A stretch of 64,000 bases of DNA. It comes from Pseudomonas graminis (GTDB lineage: Bacteria; Pseudomonadota; Gammaproteobacteria; Pseudomonadales; Pseudomonadaceae). Under the pieces are notes generated by a model. That model was not told the origin of the DNA. It worked only from the letters and a program-made list of their open reading frames with translations, and did no database searches. The position numbers were made by a program, and so were the translations under genes. How positions within the stretch are numbered: position 1 is the stretch's first letter; every line of letters starts with the position of its first letter. Location: positions 1-64,000 of the forward strand of contig NZ_SOCR01000001.1 in assembly GCF_004364335.1 (NCBI RefSeq), given 5' to 3'. This document shows, one piece after another, positions 52,879-61,840 of this stretch.

Positions 52879-53609
52879 TTGAAGACGACCCGGTGCATCG
52901 GGCGTTCCTGCGCGAAGTGATCGAAGTGGCACTGCCGGAATGCACGCGTTTGCTGGAGGCTGAAGACGGTCAGATCGGCGAGCGGTTGTTCAGCGAAAGC
53001 CCGGTGGATGCGGTGGTGATGGACTTGCAAATGCCCTGCCGCACCGGGGTCGAAGCGGCCAAAACTATTTGGCGGCAGCAGCCGGACACGTCGATTCTGT
53101 TCTGGTCGAATTACTCGGACGAGGCCTACGTGCGGGGCATCGCGCGGATCGTGCCTCAGGGCGCGGCCTACGGTTACATCCTCAAGACCGCCTCGGAAGA
53201 GCGCTTGCGTCTGGCCTTGCGGGGCTTGTTCATCGAGCAGCAGTGCGTGATCGACCGCGAGATTCGCGGCGTGCAGCTCAAAGCCCACGATCAGTTGTCC
53301 GGGCTGAGTGATGGCGAATACGAGGTGCTGCAGGACATCGCCTTAGGCCTGACCGACCGCACCATCGCCACTCGCCGCAACCTGTCGCTGCGCAGCGTGC
53401 AGAACCGGTTGCAGCAGCTTTACGAAAAGCTCGGGGTCTACCAGCCCGATGCGGCTGGGGAGCGCAGCACCGCTTTCAACCTCCGCGCCCGCGCCGTCAA
53501 CATCGCCCTGCTCCGCCGCCTGCTCAACCGCACCGCGCTGGAACAGGCCGAAGCCGAACTGCAACTGTGGCTGAAAAACCCCGGGCGGCATCGGGTTGGA
53601 GGGGACTGA
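52863..53609 (+). CDS. Response regulator with LuxR/NarL-type DNA-binding domain
   Basis: The protein has 248 residues. The receiver domain has LLIEDDPVH (acidic pocket), phosphoacceptor Asp54 in VVMDLQMPCRTG and Lys in YGYILKTAS. A LuxR-type helix-turn-helix lies at about 146-195 (LSDGEYEVLQDIALGLTDRTIATRRNLSLRSVQNRLQQLYEKLGV). A C-terminal tail of about 40 residues follows. It partners the overlapping histidine kinase and likely activates the divergent sugar operon. The ATG at 52863 has GGAGG upstream. Confidence 0.92.
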   Translation: MQVLLIEDDPVHRAFLREVIEVALPECTRLLEAEDGQIGERLFSESPVDAVVMDLQMPCRTGVEAAKTIWRQQPDTSILFWSNYSDEAYVRGIARIVPQGAAYGYILKTASEERLRLALRGLFIEQQCVIDREIRGVQLKAHDQLSGLSDGEYEVLQDIALGLTDRTIATRRNLSLRSVQNRLQQLYEKLGVYQPDAAGERSTAFNLRARAVNIALLRRLLNRTALEQAEAELQLWLKNPGRHRVGGD

Positions 53610-53611
53610 GG

Positions 53612-53896
53612 GAAGATCAAGAGCGTCGGCCTAAGGGCCTCGGGTTTCGCCTTCGGCGACTTACTTTTGAAAAGCACCAAAAGTAAGCAAAAGTGCCTGC
53701 TCCTGGTTTGGCCCCTCGTACCTCGGGGTTCCTTCACTCCGGTCTCGCTCCGTGGGCCCGCCGCCATCCGCCATCCATGGCGGGGGGCGGCTCTCGCGGC
53801 ATCCATGCCGCTCGGCCCACTCCACGAGACCTCCGTTCAGCCTGCACCAAAGTCGCGTTTTGCGGTGCTTGAACTACCGCGGAGAAGATCAAAAGC
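53612..53896 (+). repeat. Hairpin-string dispersed element, copy C (diverged)
   Basis: The element lies three bases after the response regulator stop. GATCAAGAGC (53615-53624) and GATCAAAAGC (53887-53896) bound it. Paired hairpins are CTTACTTTT/AAAAGTAAG (53660-53668 with 53679-53687), CCGCCAT/ATGGCGG (53768-53774 with 53777-53783) and GCGGCAT/ATGCCGC (53796-53802 with 53805-53811). The same positions in copy B have different but equally paired sequences. Confidence 0.75.
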
Positions 53897-53917
53897 AGAT
53901 CACAAGCAGGTCAAAGG

Positions 53918-53943
53918 CATCCCGGCTAAAGCCGGTCCTACTG
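53918..53943. repeat. Type 1 REP following copy C
   Basis: The sequence ATCCCGGCTAAAGCCGGTCC with TACT follows copy C through the join AGATCACAAGCAGGTCAAAG. This repeats the element-to-REP layout at 20363 and 27771. Confidence 0.75.
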
Positions 53944-53979
53944 TCAGAGGCGGTCCCACTGGGTGAACGCGATTTCACT

Positions 53980-54066
53980 GTAGGAGCCGGCTTGCTGGCG
54001 AATGCATTGTGTCAGTCGATATATTCATACCTGACCCACCGCGTTCGCCAGCAAGCCGGCTCCTAC
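53980..54066. repeat. REPIN, type 2
   Basis: The two arms are GTAGGAGCCGGCTTGCTGGC and its inverse, with a core that matches the REPIN at 20473-20559 nearly base for base. Confidence 0.88.
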
Positions 54067-54125
54067 AGGGGGTCGCATGCCGGTTGGAAAGACTGTGCAA
54101 ACGCACGTCAACACACCACAACTCG

Positions 54126-54180
<55 letters not shown>

Positions 54181-54463
54181 GCTTTTGATCCTCATACACA
54201 AATATTTCAGACGACGACAATCGCGACTTGGGCGCTGGCCGAACGTAGACGACGCGCAGTGGGTCGAGCCGCATGGATGCGGCGAGAGCGCCGTCAGGAC
54301 ATGGATGTCCGTTCGGCGCGGGCCCACGGAGCGTCGTCGGAGTGAGGGTATTCCGACGCAGGAGGAACCAAGCCAGGAGCAAGCACCCTTGGTAACTTGG
54401 GGTGCTTTTCCAAGTAACTCGCCGAAGGCGAAACAGTCTGCCCCCAGGCAGACGCTTTTGACC
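54181..54463 (-). repeat. Hairpin-string dispersed element, copy D (inverted to copy C)
   Basis: On the minus strand it runs from GGTCAAAAGC (54454-54463) to GATCAAAAGC (54181-54190). Hairpins are GTCTGCC/GGCAGAC (54437-54453), GTTACTTGG with one mismatch, GGACAT/ATGTCC (54297-54310) and GCCGCAT/ATGCGGC (54269-54284). It and copy C face each other around a REPIN. Confidence 0.75.
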
Positions 54464-54553
54464 CTGGGGAACACGGCATCCTCTTCGCTTGTCGATTAAT
54501 GCGAGACCGCGACGCGTCGCTCAACTGAACGATGTCACCCAGGAGTATTGCCC

Positions 54554-55618
54554 ATGTGCAGGAACCACACGCGTAACCCCATTCTTTGCCTCATCCCGCC
54601 CTACCTGCTGGACCAGATTGCGCGCAACGGCACCAAGGCCCAGCGCGAAGCCGCCCTGCGCACCCGGGCCAAAGACAACACCTTTCGCTCCCTGCGCCTC
54701 AGCGCACAACCCGACCGACGCCTGGTTCACCTGGCCGCTGCGCCACTCACTGGCAAACGCCGTTCCATCTACACCGCCGACGGCGGCGAAACCCTGCCCG
54801 GCACCCTGGTCCGCGGTGAAGGCCAGCCCGTCAGTGGCGATGTGGCCGTCGACGAAGCCTACGACGGCCTCGGCGCCACCTTCGATTTCTTCTTCGACGT
54901 CTTCGACCGCAACTCCATCGACGACGCCGGCATGGCCCTCGACGCCACGGTGCACTTCGGCAAGGACTACAACAACGCCTTCTGGAACTCCGCACAGATG
55001 GTCTTTGGCGACGGCGACCAGTCGCTGTTCAACCGCTTCACCATCGCCCTGGACGTGATCGGCCACGAACTGGCCCACGGCGTCACCGAAGACGAAGCCG
55101 GCCTGGTCTACTTCAACCAGGCCGGCGCGCTGAACGAATCCATGTCCGACGTGTTCGGCTCGCTGATCAAACAGTACGCCCTGAAACAAACCGCCGAGCA
55201 GGCCAGCTGGCTGATCGGTGAAGGGCTGTTCACCGACAAGATCACCGGCAGCGCGCTGCGCTCGATGAAAGCCCCCGGCACCGCGTTCGATGACAAAGTG
55301 CTCGGCAAGGACCCGCAACCCGGTCATATGGACGACTTCGTCCATACCTACGACGACAACGGCGGCGTGCACATCAACTCGGGCATCCCCAACCATGGGT
55401 TTTATCAAGTGGCGACGCGCATTGGCGGTCATGCCTGGGAGAAAGCCGGGCGCATCTGGTACGACGCGCTGCGCGATTCGCGTCTGCGCCCCAATGCCGG
55501 CTTCGTGCGCTTTGCGCGGATCACCCACGACATCGCCGGTCGGCTGTACGGTGTAGGCGAAGCAGCACAAATCGCGGTACAAGAAGGCTGGGCGGCCGTG
55601 GGCATCAACGCGCAATGA
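54554..55618 (+). CDS. Protealysin-type M4 metalloprotease
   Basis: The protein has 354 residues of the thermolysin family. It has no signal peptide but a short propeptide with the protealysin hallmark IPPYLLDQIARNG (about residues 14-26). Zinc ligands are His171 and His175 in VIGHELAHGVTED, and Glu195 in GALNESMSDVFG. The catalytic His lies in DDNGGVHINSGIPNHGFY. The ATG at 54554 has AGGAG eight bases upstream. The next gene encodes the matching inhibitor emfourin. Protealysin-like enzymes act in invasion or inter-cell roles and mature by self-cleavage. The active site is complete. Confidence 0.93.
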   Translation: MCRNHTRNPILCLIPPYLLDQIARNGTKAQREAALRTRAKDNTFRSLRLSAQPDRRLVHLAAAPLTGKRRSIYTADGGETLPGTLVRGEGQPVSGDVAVDEAYDGLGATFDFFFDVFDRNSIDDAGMALDATVHFGKDYNNAFWNSAQMVFGDGDQSLFNRFTIALDVIGHELAHGVTEDEAGLVYFNQAGALNESMSDVFGSLIKQYALKQTAEQASWLIGEGLFTDKITGSALRSMKAPGTAFDDKVLGKDPQPGHMDDFVHTYDDNGGVHINSGIPNHGFYQVATRIGGHAWEKAGRIWYDALRDSRLRPNAGFVRFARITHDIAGRLYGVGEAAQIAVQEGWAAVGINAQ

Positions 55619-55643
55619 TCCGCCATGACGAGGAACCATCAAG

Positions 55644-55949
55644 ATGCGTATCTCATTCAGCGAAAGCGGCGGGGTCGCCTATTTTCCCGGGCTGAACAAG
55701 CCCAACACCATCGAAGTGGACGCCCTGCCGGAGGGCGACCAGAAAGAGCTGCGGCAACTGGTCGACGCCTCCGAGTTCTTCGCGTTGCCGGAAGGCCGAC
55801 ACCCGGCCCGTGCGCTGCGCGGCATGCAGCATTACACGCTGACCATCAGCGAAGGCGACCGGGAGCGCACTGTCTGCGTCCCCGCGCCTGTCGCGTCTGG
55901 CCCGTTGCAGGGCCTGATGCAGTGCGTCAGGCGCCACGTATCCAGCTAG
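55644..55949 (+). CDS. Emfourin-type inhibitor of protealysin
   Basis: The protein has 101 residues. It starts MRISFSESGGVAYFPGLNKP and contains TIEVDALPEGDQKELRQLVDASEFF, matching from memory the small protealysin inhibitor emfourin of Serratia. It has no signal peptide, consistent with keeping the intracellular protease silent. The ATG at 55644 has AGGA upstream. It begins 25 bases after the protease stop, so the two form an operon. Confidence 0.88.
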   Translation: MRISFSESGGVAYFPGLNKPNTIEVDALPEGDQKELRQLVDASEFFALPEGRHPARALRGMQHYTLTISEGDRERTVCVPAPVASGPLQGLMQCVRRHVSS

Positions 55950-56096
55950 CCCCATGACCGCGCGCCGGGCAAACCGCTATGCTCGGCGCCCTCGCTCCCT
56001 GCCCATCAGGAATCCCGTGCCCAACCTTCTCTCATCTGCCCTCCGTCGAATCACGCTAACAGCCCACACTGCCAACGCGTCACAGGGTGCTGATCG

Positions 56097-57635
56097 ATGA
56101 TGCCCGTCCGCCGCCTGTGCCTGGTCCTCGGCGACCAGCTGTCCTTCGACCTGGCCTGCGTTGCCGAGCTCGATCCCGAGCGCGACGCCGTGCTGATGGT
56201 CGAGGTCATGGAAGAAGCCACCCATGTTCCCCATCACCCGCAAAAGATCGCCCTGATCTTCAGCGCCATGCGCCATTTCGCCCAGGCGCTGCAGGAGCGG
56301 GGCATCATCGTGCAGTACGTGACGCTGGACGACCCGCTGAACACCGGCTCGGTGCCCACTGAATTGCAGCGCTGGCACGCGTCGTTGCAAGCCGAAGAAG
56401 TCCACGCCACCGAGTGCGGCGACTGGCGTCTGGAGCACTCGGTCCGGGAATGCGGACTGCCGCTGGTGTGGCACAGCGACACGCGCTTTTTGTGTTCCCG
56501 CGAGGATTTTGCCCGGTGGGCCAGCGGCAAGGTTCAGCTGCGCATGGAATTCTTCTACCGGGAGATGCGCCGCAAGCAACGATTGCTGCTCAACAGCGAC
56601 GGCACGCCGGTGGGCGGTGCCTGGAACTTCGACGCGGAAAACCGCAAAGCGCTGCCGAAGAAGGTCTCGGCGCCCTACCCCGCGCGTTTTGCCCCGGACG
56701 CCATCACCCGCGACGTGCTGACGCTGGTGCGTGAGCGGTTCTCCGGCCACTACGGTTCGCTGGACGATTTTGACTACCCGGTGACCCACGCCGACGCCCA
56801 GGCCCTCTGGCAGTATTTTCTCGATTACGGGCTGGCAGCGTTTGGCGACTATCAGGACGCCATGGCCACTGACGAGCCCTTCCTGTTCCATGCACGCATC
56901 AGCGCGGCGCTGAACATTGGTCTGCTGGATCTGCGCCAGCTGTGCAGCGACGTGGAATCGGCGTACTGGTCGGGCAGCGTCGCGCTGAACGCGGCTGAGG
57001 GCTTCATACGCCAGCTGATCGGCTGGCGGGAATACGTGCGCGGCGTCTACTGGCTGAAGATGCCGGAATACGCCGAAGGCAACGCCTTCGGCAACACTCG
57101 CGCGCTGCCGGAGCTCTACTGGACCGGGCAGACCAAAATGAACTGCATGAGCCAGGCCATCGGTCAGAGCCTTGAACACGCCTACGCCCACCACATCCAG
57201 CGGTTGATGGTCACCGGCAACTTTGCGCTGCTGGCCGGCATCGCGCCGAAGCAGATCTGCGAGTGGTACCTGGCGATCTACATGGACGCCTTCGAGTGGG
57301 TCGAGCTGCCCAACACCTTGGGCATGGTCATGCACGCCGATGGCGGCTATCTCGGTTCCAAGCCGTATTGCGCCAGCGGCCAGTACATCAAGCGCATGTC
57401 CGACTACTGCGGCAGCTGCGCCTACAAGGTCAAGGAAAGCACGACGGAGGACGCCTGCCCCTTCAATTCGCTGTACTGGCATTTCGTGATGCGCCACAGC
57501 AACCTGCTGCGGGCCAATCAACGGATGGGCATGGTCTACAAAAATCTCGACCGAATGACCGAAGCCAAACAGGACGCGCTGTGGCAAAGGGGCGAGGCGC
57601 TGCTGGGCAAACTCGACGCCGGAGAGGCCATTTGA
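56097..57635 (+). CDS. phrB: Iron-sulfur (6-4) photolyase, FeS-BCP group (PhrB type)
   Basis: The protein has 512 residues. It repairs (6-4) photoproducts in DNA using light, with FAD and a [4Fe-4S] cluster. The four cluster cysteines fall at C350 (KMNCMSQA), C438 and C441 (DYCGSCAYK) and C454 ([10 protein letters not shown]), the same positions as recalled for Agrobacterium PhrB. The start [16 protein letters not shown] and the [24 protein letters not shown] region are typical. The ATG at 56097 is chosen. The stop overlaps the DUF2256 gene start. Confidence 0.94.
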   Translation: MMPVRRLCLVLGDQLSFDLACVAELDPERDAVLMVEVMEEATHVPHHPQKIALIFSAMRHFAQALQERGIIVQYVTLDDPLNTGSVPTELQRWHASLQAEEVHATECGDWRLEHSVRECGLPLVWHSDTRFLCSREDFARWASGKVQLRMEFFYREMRRKQRLLLNSDGTPVGGAWNFDAENRKALPKKVSAPYPARFAPDAITRDVLTLVRERFSGHYGSLDDFDYPVTHADAQALWQYFLDYGLAAFGDYQDAMATDEPFLFHARISAALNIGLLDLRQLCSDVESAYWSGSVALNAAEGFIRQLIGWREYVRGVYWLKMPEYAEGNAFGNTRALPELYWTGQTKMNCMSQAIGQSLEHAYAHHIQRLMVTGNFALLAGIAPKQICEWYLAIYMDAFEWVELPNTLGMVMHADGGYLGSKPYCASGQYIKRMSDYCGSCAYKVKESTTEDACPFNSLYWHFVMRHSNLLRANQRMGMVYKNLDRMTEAKQDALWQRGEALLGKLDAGEAI

Positions 57636-57772
57636 AGAAGAGCGAGCTGCCGGTGAAGACCTGCGCAGTGTGCGGGCTGCCGTTCACCTGGCGGAAAAAG
57701 TGGGCGCGCTGCTGGGACGAGGTGCGTTACTGCTCGGAGCGCTGCCGGCGGGGCAAGCGCTCGGAGACGTAA
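57632..57772 (+). CDS. DUF2256 small zinc-ribbon-like protein
   Basis: The protein has 46 residues. It starts at a TTG at 57632 that overlaps the photolyase stop (TTGA), with GGAGAGG upstream. The sequence has four paired cysteines, [12 protein letters not shown] and [10 protein letters not shown], plus one in RCWDEV, so metal binding is likely. DUF2256 proteins are often next to or fused with cryptochrome/photolyase genes. The overlap shows coupled translation. The function is unknown; it may assist the iron-sulfur photolyase. Confidence 0.88.
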   Translation: MKKSELPVKTCAVCGLPFTWRKKWARCWDEVRYCSERCRRGKRSET

Positions 57773-57818
57773 AGGGTTCAATCAGCGTCAGTGGGCACAC
57801 ACGGGATGACCCGACTGA

Positions 57819-58040
57819 TCAATGGACTTGAGCGCGGCTGGCCCTGCCGATGAGCCTGATCAATAACTGCTGCTTGGGGCCTGCCGTGGTTTCACGGGCA
57901 ACCCTGATCAAGTATTCCTGGGGAACGAGCCCGCCCGCTTCGGCCAGGGCTTCGTAAATGGCAAACAGCCGCGAATCAATCGTCGTCTCCTCGGCGCATT
58001 CGATCAGATAGGCAATTCCGGGACTGGCTTGTTCGTTCAC
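57819..58040 (-). CDS. Small cytosolic protein, unknown function
   Basis: The protein has 73 residues and a GTG start at 58040. A perfect AAGGAGG lies seven bases upstream, which strongly supports the gene despite its size. The sequence (MNEQASPGIAYLIECAEE to LIRLIGRASRAQVH) is predicted helical. No signal or membrane helix is seen. I recognise no family. It is alone on its strand between the DUF2256 and TetR genes. Confidence 0.7.
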   Translation of the reverse strand: MNEQASPGIAYLIECAEETTIDSRLFAIYEALAEAGGLVPQEYLIRVARETTAGPKQQLLIRLIGRASRAQVH

Positions 58041-58330
58041 GGTGGATCCTCCTTGTTTGTCAGTTACTTCAAAGGAGAGGCACGCACGGCGGGAGTTCCC
58101 ATTTTCTGGACGGGGCTCACCCGAACGGTGGCACCTGCCTGCCGACAGTCCTGAATATCAGTTTTCGCTTGCCAAAAGCCGGTTGCGCCCTTAAACAGAG
58201 CGTGCCGTTTCAGCACCCGCGACGACTTGCCGCGCCCTTTCTGCCCGTTGCGTCCTCGCAACCCGGCGTCGCGACAGGCATGCCGAAGCGCCCAGACACC
58301 TGCAAATCATGGAGACGCCAGGTAAACCCG

Positions 58331-58957
58331 ATGACAGGAAATACGTCAGACACACTCCCCCGCACCCGCCGCGCACCCAAGGGTGAAAAGCGCCGCGAAG
58401 AACTGCTCGACGCCGCGCTGCAATTGTTTTCGCTGGAGGGCTACACCGGCGCCTCCATTGCCCGCATCGCCGACATCGTCGGCATCTCGGTGGCGGGCGT
58501 GCTGCATCACTTCCCCAACAAGGTGGCCCTGCTGATGGGCGTGCTCGCGCGTCGCGACGAGGTCAATCACAAAGTGATCAGCAGCTTGCACAGCGAGCCG
58601 ACACTGCAGGGCTTCGTCAGCGGCCTGCGGCAGATCAACCGTTCCAACGCGACGGCGCCCGGCGTGATTCGCGCGTTCAGCATGCTCAACGCCGAAAGCC
58701 TGGTGGACAGCCATCCGGGGTGGGAGTGGTTTCAGTCCCGCTACGTGACGATTCACGGGCGCATGCGCGCACGGCTCGACCATCTGGTGGCCACCGGCGA
58801 AGTGCGTGGGGATGTGGATCTGGACGCGCTCATTCACCAGATTCTGGCGATGATGGACGGGCTGCAGCTGCAATGGCTGCGCTTCCCGGAGAAAGTCGAT
58901 CTGGTGCAGCGGTTCGACAGCTACATGGCGCAGGTCGAGCGCGATATCCGCGCATAA
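58331..58957 (+). CDS. TetR-family transcription regulator
   Basis: The protein has 208 residues. The N-terminal helix-turn-helix (KRREELLDAALQLFSLEGYTGASIARIADIVGISVAGVLHHFPNK, about residues 18-62) is standard. The C-terminal ligand domain ends MAQVERDIRA. The start at 58331 (MTGNTSD) is preferred over an upstream in-frame codon at 58169. The gene is convergent with the GH3 glycosidase. Its target is not obvious, since its own promoter faces no divergent enzyme gene other than the 73-residue protein. Confidence 0.9.
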   Translation: MTGNTSDTLPRTRRAPKGEKRREELLDAALQLFSLEGYTGASIARIADIVGISVAGVLHHFPNKVALLMGVLARRDEVNHKVISSLHSEPTLQGFVSGLRQINRSNATAPGVIRAFSMLNAESLVDSHPGWEWFQSRYVTIHGRMRARLDHLVATGEVRGDVDLDALIHQILAMMDGLQLQWLRFPEKVDLVQRFDSYMAQVERDIRA

Positions 58958-58992
58958 AAAATGAGGCGATCCGGACTGGCCGGATCGCCTCA
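58956..58992 (-). terminator. Shared terminator between TetR and GH3 genes
   Basis: A perfect 13-base stem (TGAGGCGATCCGG with CCGGATCGCCTCA, loop ACTGG) is followed on the minus strand by six T residues. It ends the leftward GH3 transcript and may also stop the rightward TetR transcript. Confidence 0.85.
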
Positions 58993-59098
58993 CTCTCTGT
59001 ATCTCAAGCCCAGGTTGTCACTCGGTTCAGGCCTCAGCCAGCGCCGGGATCAACTCCCGACGCCGGCCAGTGTTTCAGCCCTCGCCAATAGCGCTCAA

Positions 59099-61840
59099 TC
59101 AGTACTCGGTGTTGCCGTCGTAGTCCGTGTTGCCGTTGGCTGCGTCGGTGTCTTCGGTCTGATCAAGCACACCGCCGGTCTTCACCGCTGGCAAGGTCAC
59201 TTTGACCGAGTTCAGCGCCGAACGTGGCAGCGGGTTGCTGGTGGTGGTCGACAGTTCCTGACGGAACGAGTTGACCAGCTTGGCGTTCAGACGGATGTCG
59301 TCCGAGGCCGCGCCCAGGCTGATGTTGAAGGTGTCAGCATCGATCACCCACTGCTTGCTCGCCTCGTCGAAGTACGCCAGCGAACGATCGTTCAGTTCGA
59401 TGGTGACGTGACGGGTTTCGCCCGGCTGCAGGAAGACCTTCTTGTAGCCTTTCAGCTCTTTGACGGCGCGCTCGACTGTCGGGTTCTGCTGGCCGACGTA
59501 CAGCTCGGCGACTTCGGAACCGGCACGCTTGCCGCTGTTGGTCAGGTCGAACGAGACCTTGATCGGCGTGTTGCCCACTGCAACGCCCGGGGTGACCGAG
59601 ATGTTGTTGTAGGTGAACTGGGTGTACGACAGGCCGTGACCGAACGCGAACAGCGGTTTGGTGTTGGTCTTGTCGTAGCCACGGTAACCGAGCATGGTCA
59701 GGTCGTTAGCGTAGGTAATTTCCTTGACCTTGGTGCGGGTGTTATCGAAGTTCGGGAAATCCTTGTACAGCGGATTGTCTTCGATGTTGCGTTCGATACT
59801 GATCGGCAGCTTGCCCGACGGGTTGACCTTGCCGAACAGGATCTCGGCCAGGGCCTGACCACCGTTCTGACCCGGGTAGAACGCGTGCAGCGCAGCCGGC
59901 ACCTGGTCGATCCAGTCGCTCATTTTCAGCGCGGTACCGCCGTGCATGGTCACCACGGTGTTCGGGTTGGCCTTGGCGATGTTCTGGATCAGCTCGTTCT
60001 GGTACTCAGGCAGATCGAAGCTGTGGTCGAAACCTTCACCTTCGTATTCCGAGCTGTTACCCACGGCAACCACGACCGCGTCGTATTGCGACAGGTCGGA
60101 AGGTGCGGTCAGCGAAGCGGTCGACATCTGCACGCCCACCAGGCCGCCCATGGTCGACAGGTAACCGTCACGGCGCGAGTACTCAAGCTTCACGTCGTAA
60201 GCCTTGCCGGCTTCCAGCTTGATCTTGCCGGAAACAGGAATGGTCGGCGGAATGCTCTTGTTGGTGATGTTCTCACCGTCGCCGTTGTCGATGATCTTCT
60301 CGCCGTTGACCCACAGACGCACTGCGCCGTCGGCACGGACTTTGAAGACCTGGTCGCCGCTGATGGTCGGTGTGACCTGACCGCTCCAGCGAATCGAGGT
60401 GTTGGCGGTGTCGCCGTTGCTCGGCACGCTGTCGGTGGACCAGTCCAGATTGACGTAGGTGTCGATCTGGGTGGCCGACGGGTCGCCGGACCAGGTGGCG
60501 TTGTTGAAGTACTCGGTCTTCATGCCGGCAACGCTGTTGCCTTTGCTGTCGGTGGTGGTCCAGTGCATCGCTGTCGGGTCAAGGGACAGGGTGTCAAGGA
60601 ACTCGACCTGAGCGCCCGGGGCGATCTGGCGCAGACCGCTCAGCTCGCTGATGTAACGGGTGGCATCAACGTGAGCACTGCCGAAACCGGTCGGCGGCGC
60701 GTACTTGGCCAGGTCGCCAACGACGGCGATGCGCTTGACCTTGTTCTTGTCCAGTGGCAGCACGTCGCCCTGGTTTTTCAGCAGCACGATGCCTTCGCGA
60801 GCGATGTTCAGAGCGACCTTGTTGCTGGTGGCGCTGTTCATGTTGTGCGTGGTCAGCGGTGCGAACTTGTCGAACTGGTACAGGTAGATGTTCTTGAGGA
60901 TGCGGCGGACCTTGTCGTCGATGGTCGCCATGTCCAGCTCGCCGCTGTCCAGGTACGGCTTGAGCACCTTGCTGTTCATCTGGCCGCCCATCATGTCCAG
61001 GTCGGTGCCGGCTTGTGCCGCTGGCAGACCGTGGACGACGGCGTTGTAGTCACTCTGGACCAGACCCTTGAAGCCCCATTCCTTTTTCAGGATATCGGCG
61101 ATCAGGTGCTTGTTCTCGCAAGCGTACTCGCCGTTCACCTTCTGGAACGAGCACATCATCATCGCCACGGTGCCGTTCTTGGTGGCGGACTCGAACGGCG
61201 GCAGGGTCATCTCGCGCAGGACGCGCTCAGGCATGATCTGATTGAGGATGAAACGGTTGGTTTCCTGATCGTTACCGGCGTAGTGCTTGGCTTCTGCCCA
61301 GACGCGACGCTGCTGGATACCGTTGATCACCGCTGGACCCAGGCTGGCGCCGAGGAACGGGTCTTCACCGGAGAGGTATTCGAAGGCACGGCCGCTCCAC
61401 GGCATGCGGTACAGGTTCATGCCCGGACCGGTGACGAACTGGTAGCCGCCACTGGCGGTGTCGTAGCCCAGGGCGCGGCCGAAGTCGATGGCGCGACGCG
61501 GGTTGAAGGTGGCCGCCAGGTTCGGGCCGGACGGATAGACCACGCCCGGATCGTTGCCTTCGCTGGTGTAACGGATACCTGCGCCGCCGTCAGCGCCGTG
61601 GATCTGTGGCACGCCGTACTGGGTCAGCGGCTTGACGTCCCAACCACCGATACCGCCGATGTAGGCCAGCTTTTCTTCCTGAGTCATCTTCGCCAGGGTT
61701 TTTTCTGCCGCTTTGTCAGCGCGCAGTTCCTTGGCCGCCAGTTGCTCTTGGGTCGTGGTGTCGGCTGCGTTGGCGTGGCAGATGGCCAGGCTCAACAAAG
61801 CCAGTGCCGAGTGGGCACCGAAAGTTTTACGGTTTCGCAT
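59099..61840 (-). CDS. Secreted GH3 beta-glycosidase with PA14 insert
   Basis: The protein has 913 residues. A signal peptide ends near residue 26 (AICHANAAD). The GH3 barrel has the nucleophile Asp264 in KGLVQSDYNAV and KHYAGNDQETNR for substrate contact. The second domain is interrupted by a PA14 module (about 460-600, WSGQVTPTISGDQVFKVRADG, RLWVNGEKIID). A fibronectin-like domain closes the protein, followed by an acidic tail. It likely cleaves beta-glucosides or oligosaccharides in the periplasm or outside. The ATG at 61840 has GGAG upstream. An in-frame start at 61894 would spoil the signal. Confidence 0.93.
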   Translation of the reverse strand: MRNRKTFGAHSALALLSLAICHANAADTTTQEQLAAKELRADKAAEKTLAKMTQEEKLAYIGGIGGWDVKPLTQYGVPQIHGADGGAGIRYTSEGNDPGVVYPSGPNLAATFNPRRAIDFGRALGYDTASGGYQFVTGPGMNLYRMPWSGRAFEYLSGEDPFLGASLGPAVINGIQQRRVWAEAKHYAGNDQETNRFILNQIMPERVLREMTLPPFESATKNGTVAMMMCSFQKVNGEYACENKHLIADILKKEWGFKGLVQSDYNAVVHGLPAAQAGTDLDMMGGQMNSKVLKPYLDSGELDMATIDDKVRRILKNIYLYQFDKFAPLTTHNMNSATSNKVALNIAREGIVLLKNQGDVLPLDKNKVKRIAVVGDLAKYAPPTGFGSAHVDATRYISELSGLRQIAPGAQVEFLDTLSLDPTAMHWTTTDSKGNSVAGMKTEYFNNATWSGDPSATQIDTYVNLDWSTDSVPSNGDTANTSIRWSGQVTPTISGDQVFKVRADGAVRLWVNGEKIIDNGDGENITNKSIPPTIPVSGKIKLEAGKAYDVKLEYSRRDGYLSTMGGLVGVQMSTASLTAPSDLSQYDAVVVAVGNSSEYEGEGFDHSFDLPEYQNELIQNIAKANPNTVVTMHGGTALKMSDWIDQVPAALHAFYPGQNGGQALAEILFGKVNPSGKLPISIERNIEDNPLYKDFPNFDNTRTKVKEITYANDLTMLGYRGYDKTNTKPLFAFGHGLSYTQFTYNNISVTPGVAVGNTPIKVSFDLTNSGKRAGSEVAELYVGQQNPTVERAVKELKGYKKVFLQPGETRHVTIELNDRSLAYFDEASKQWVIDADTFNISLGAASDDIRLNAKLVNSFRQELSTTTSNPLPRSALNSVKVTLPAVKTGGVLDQTEDTDAANGNTDYDGNTEY

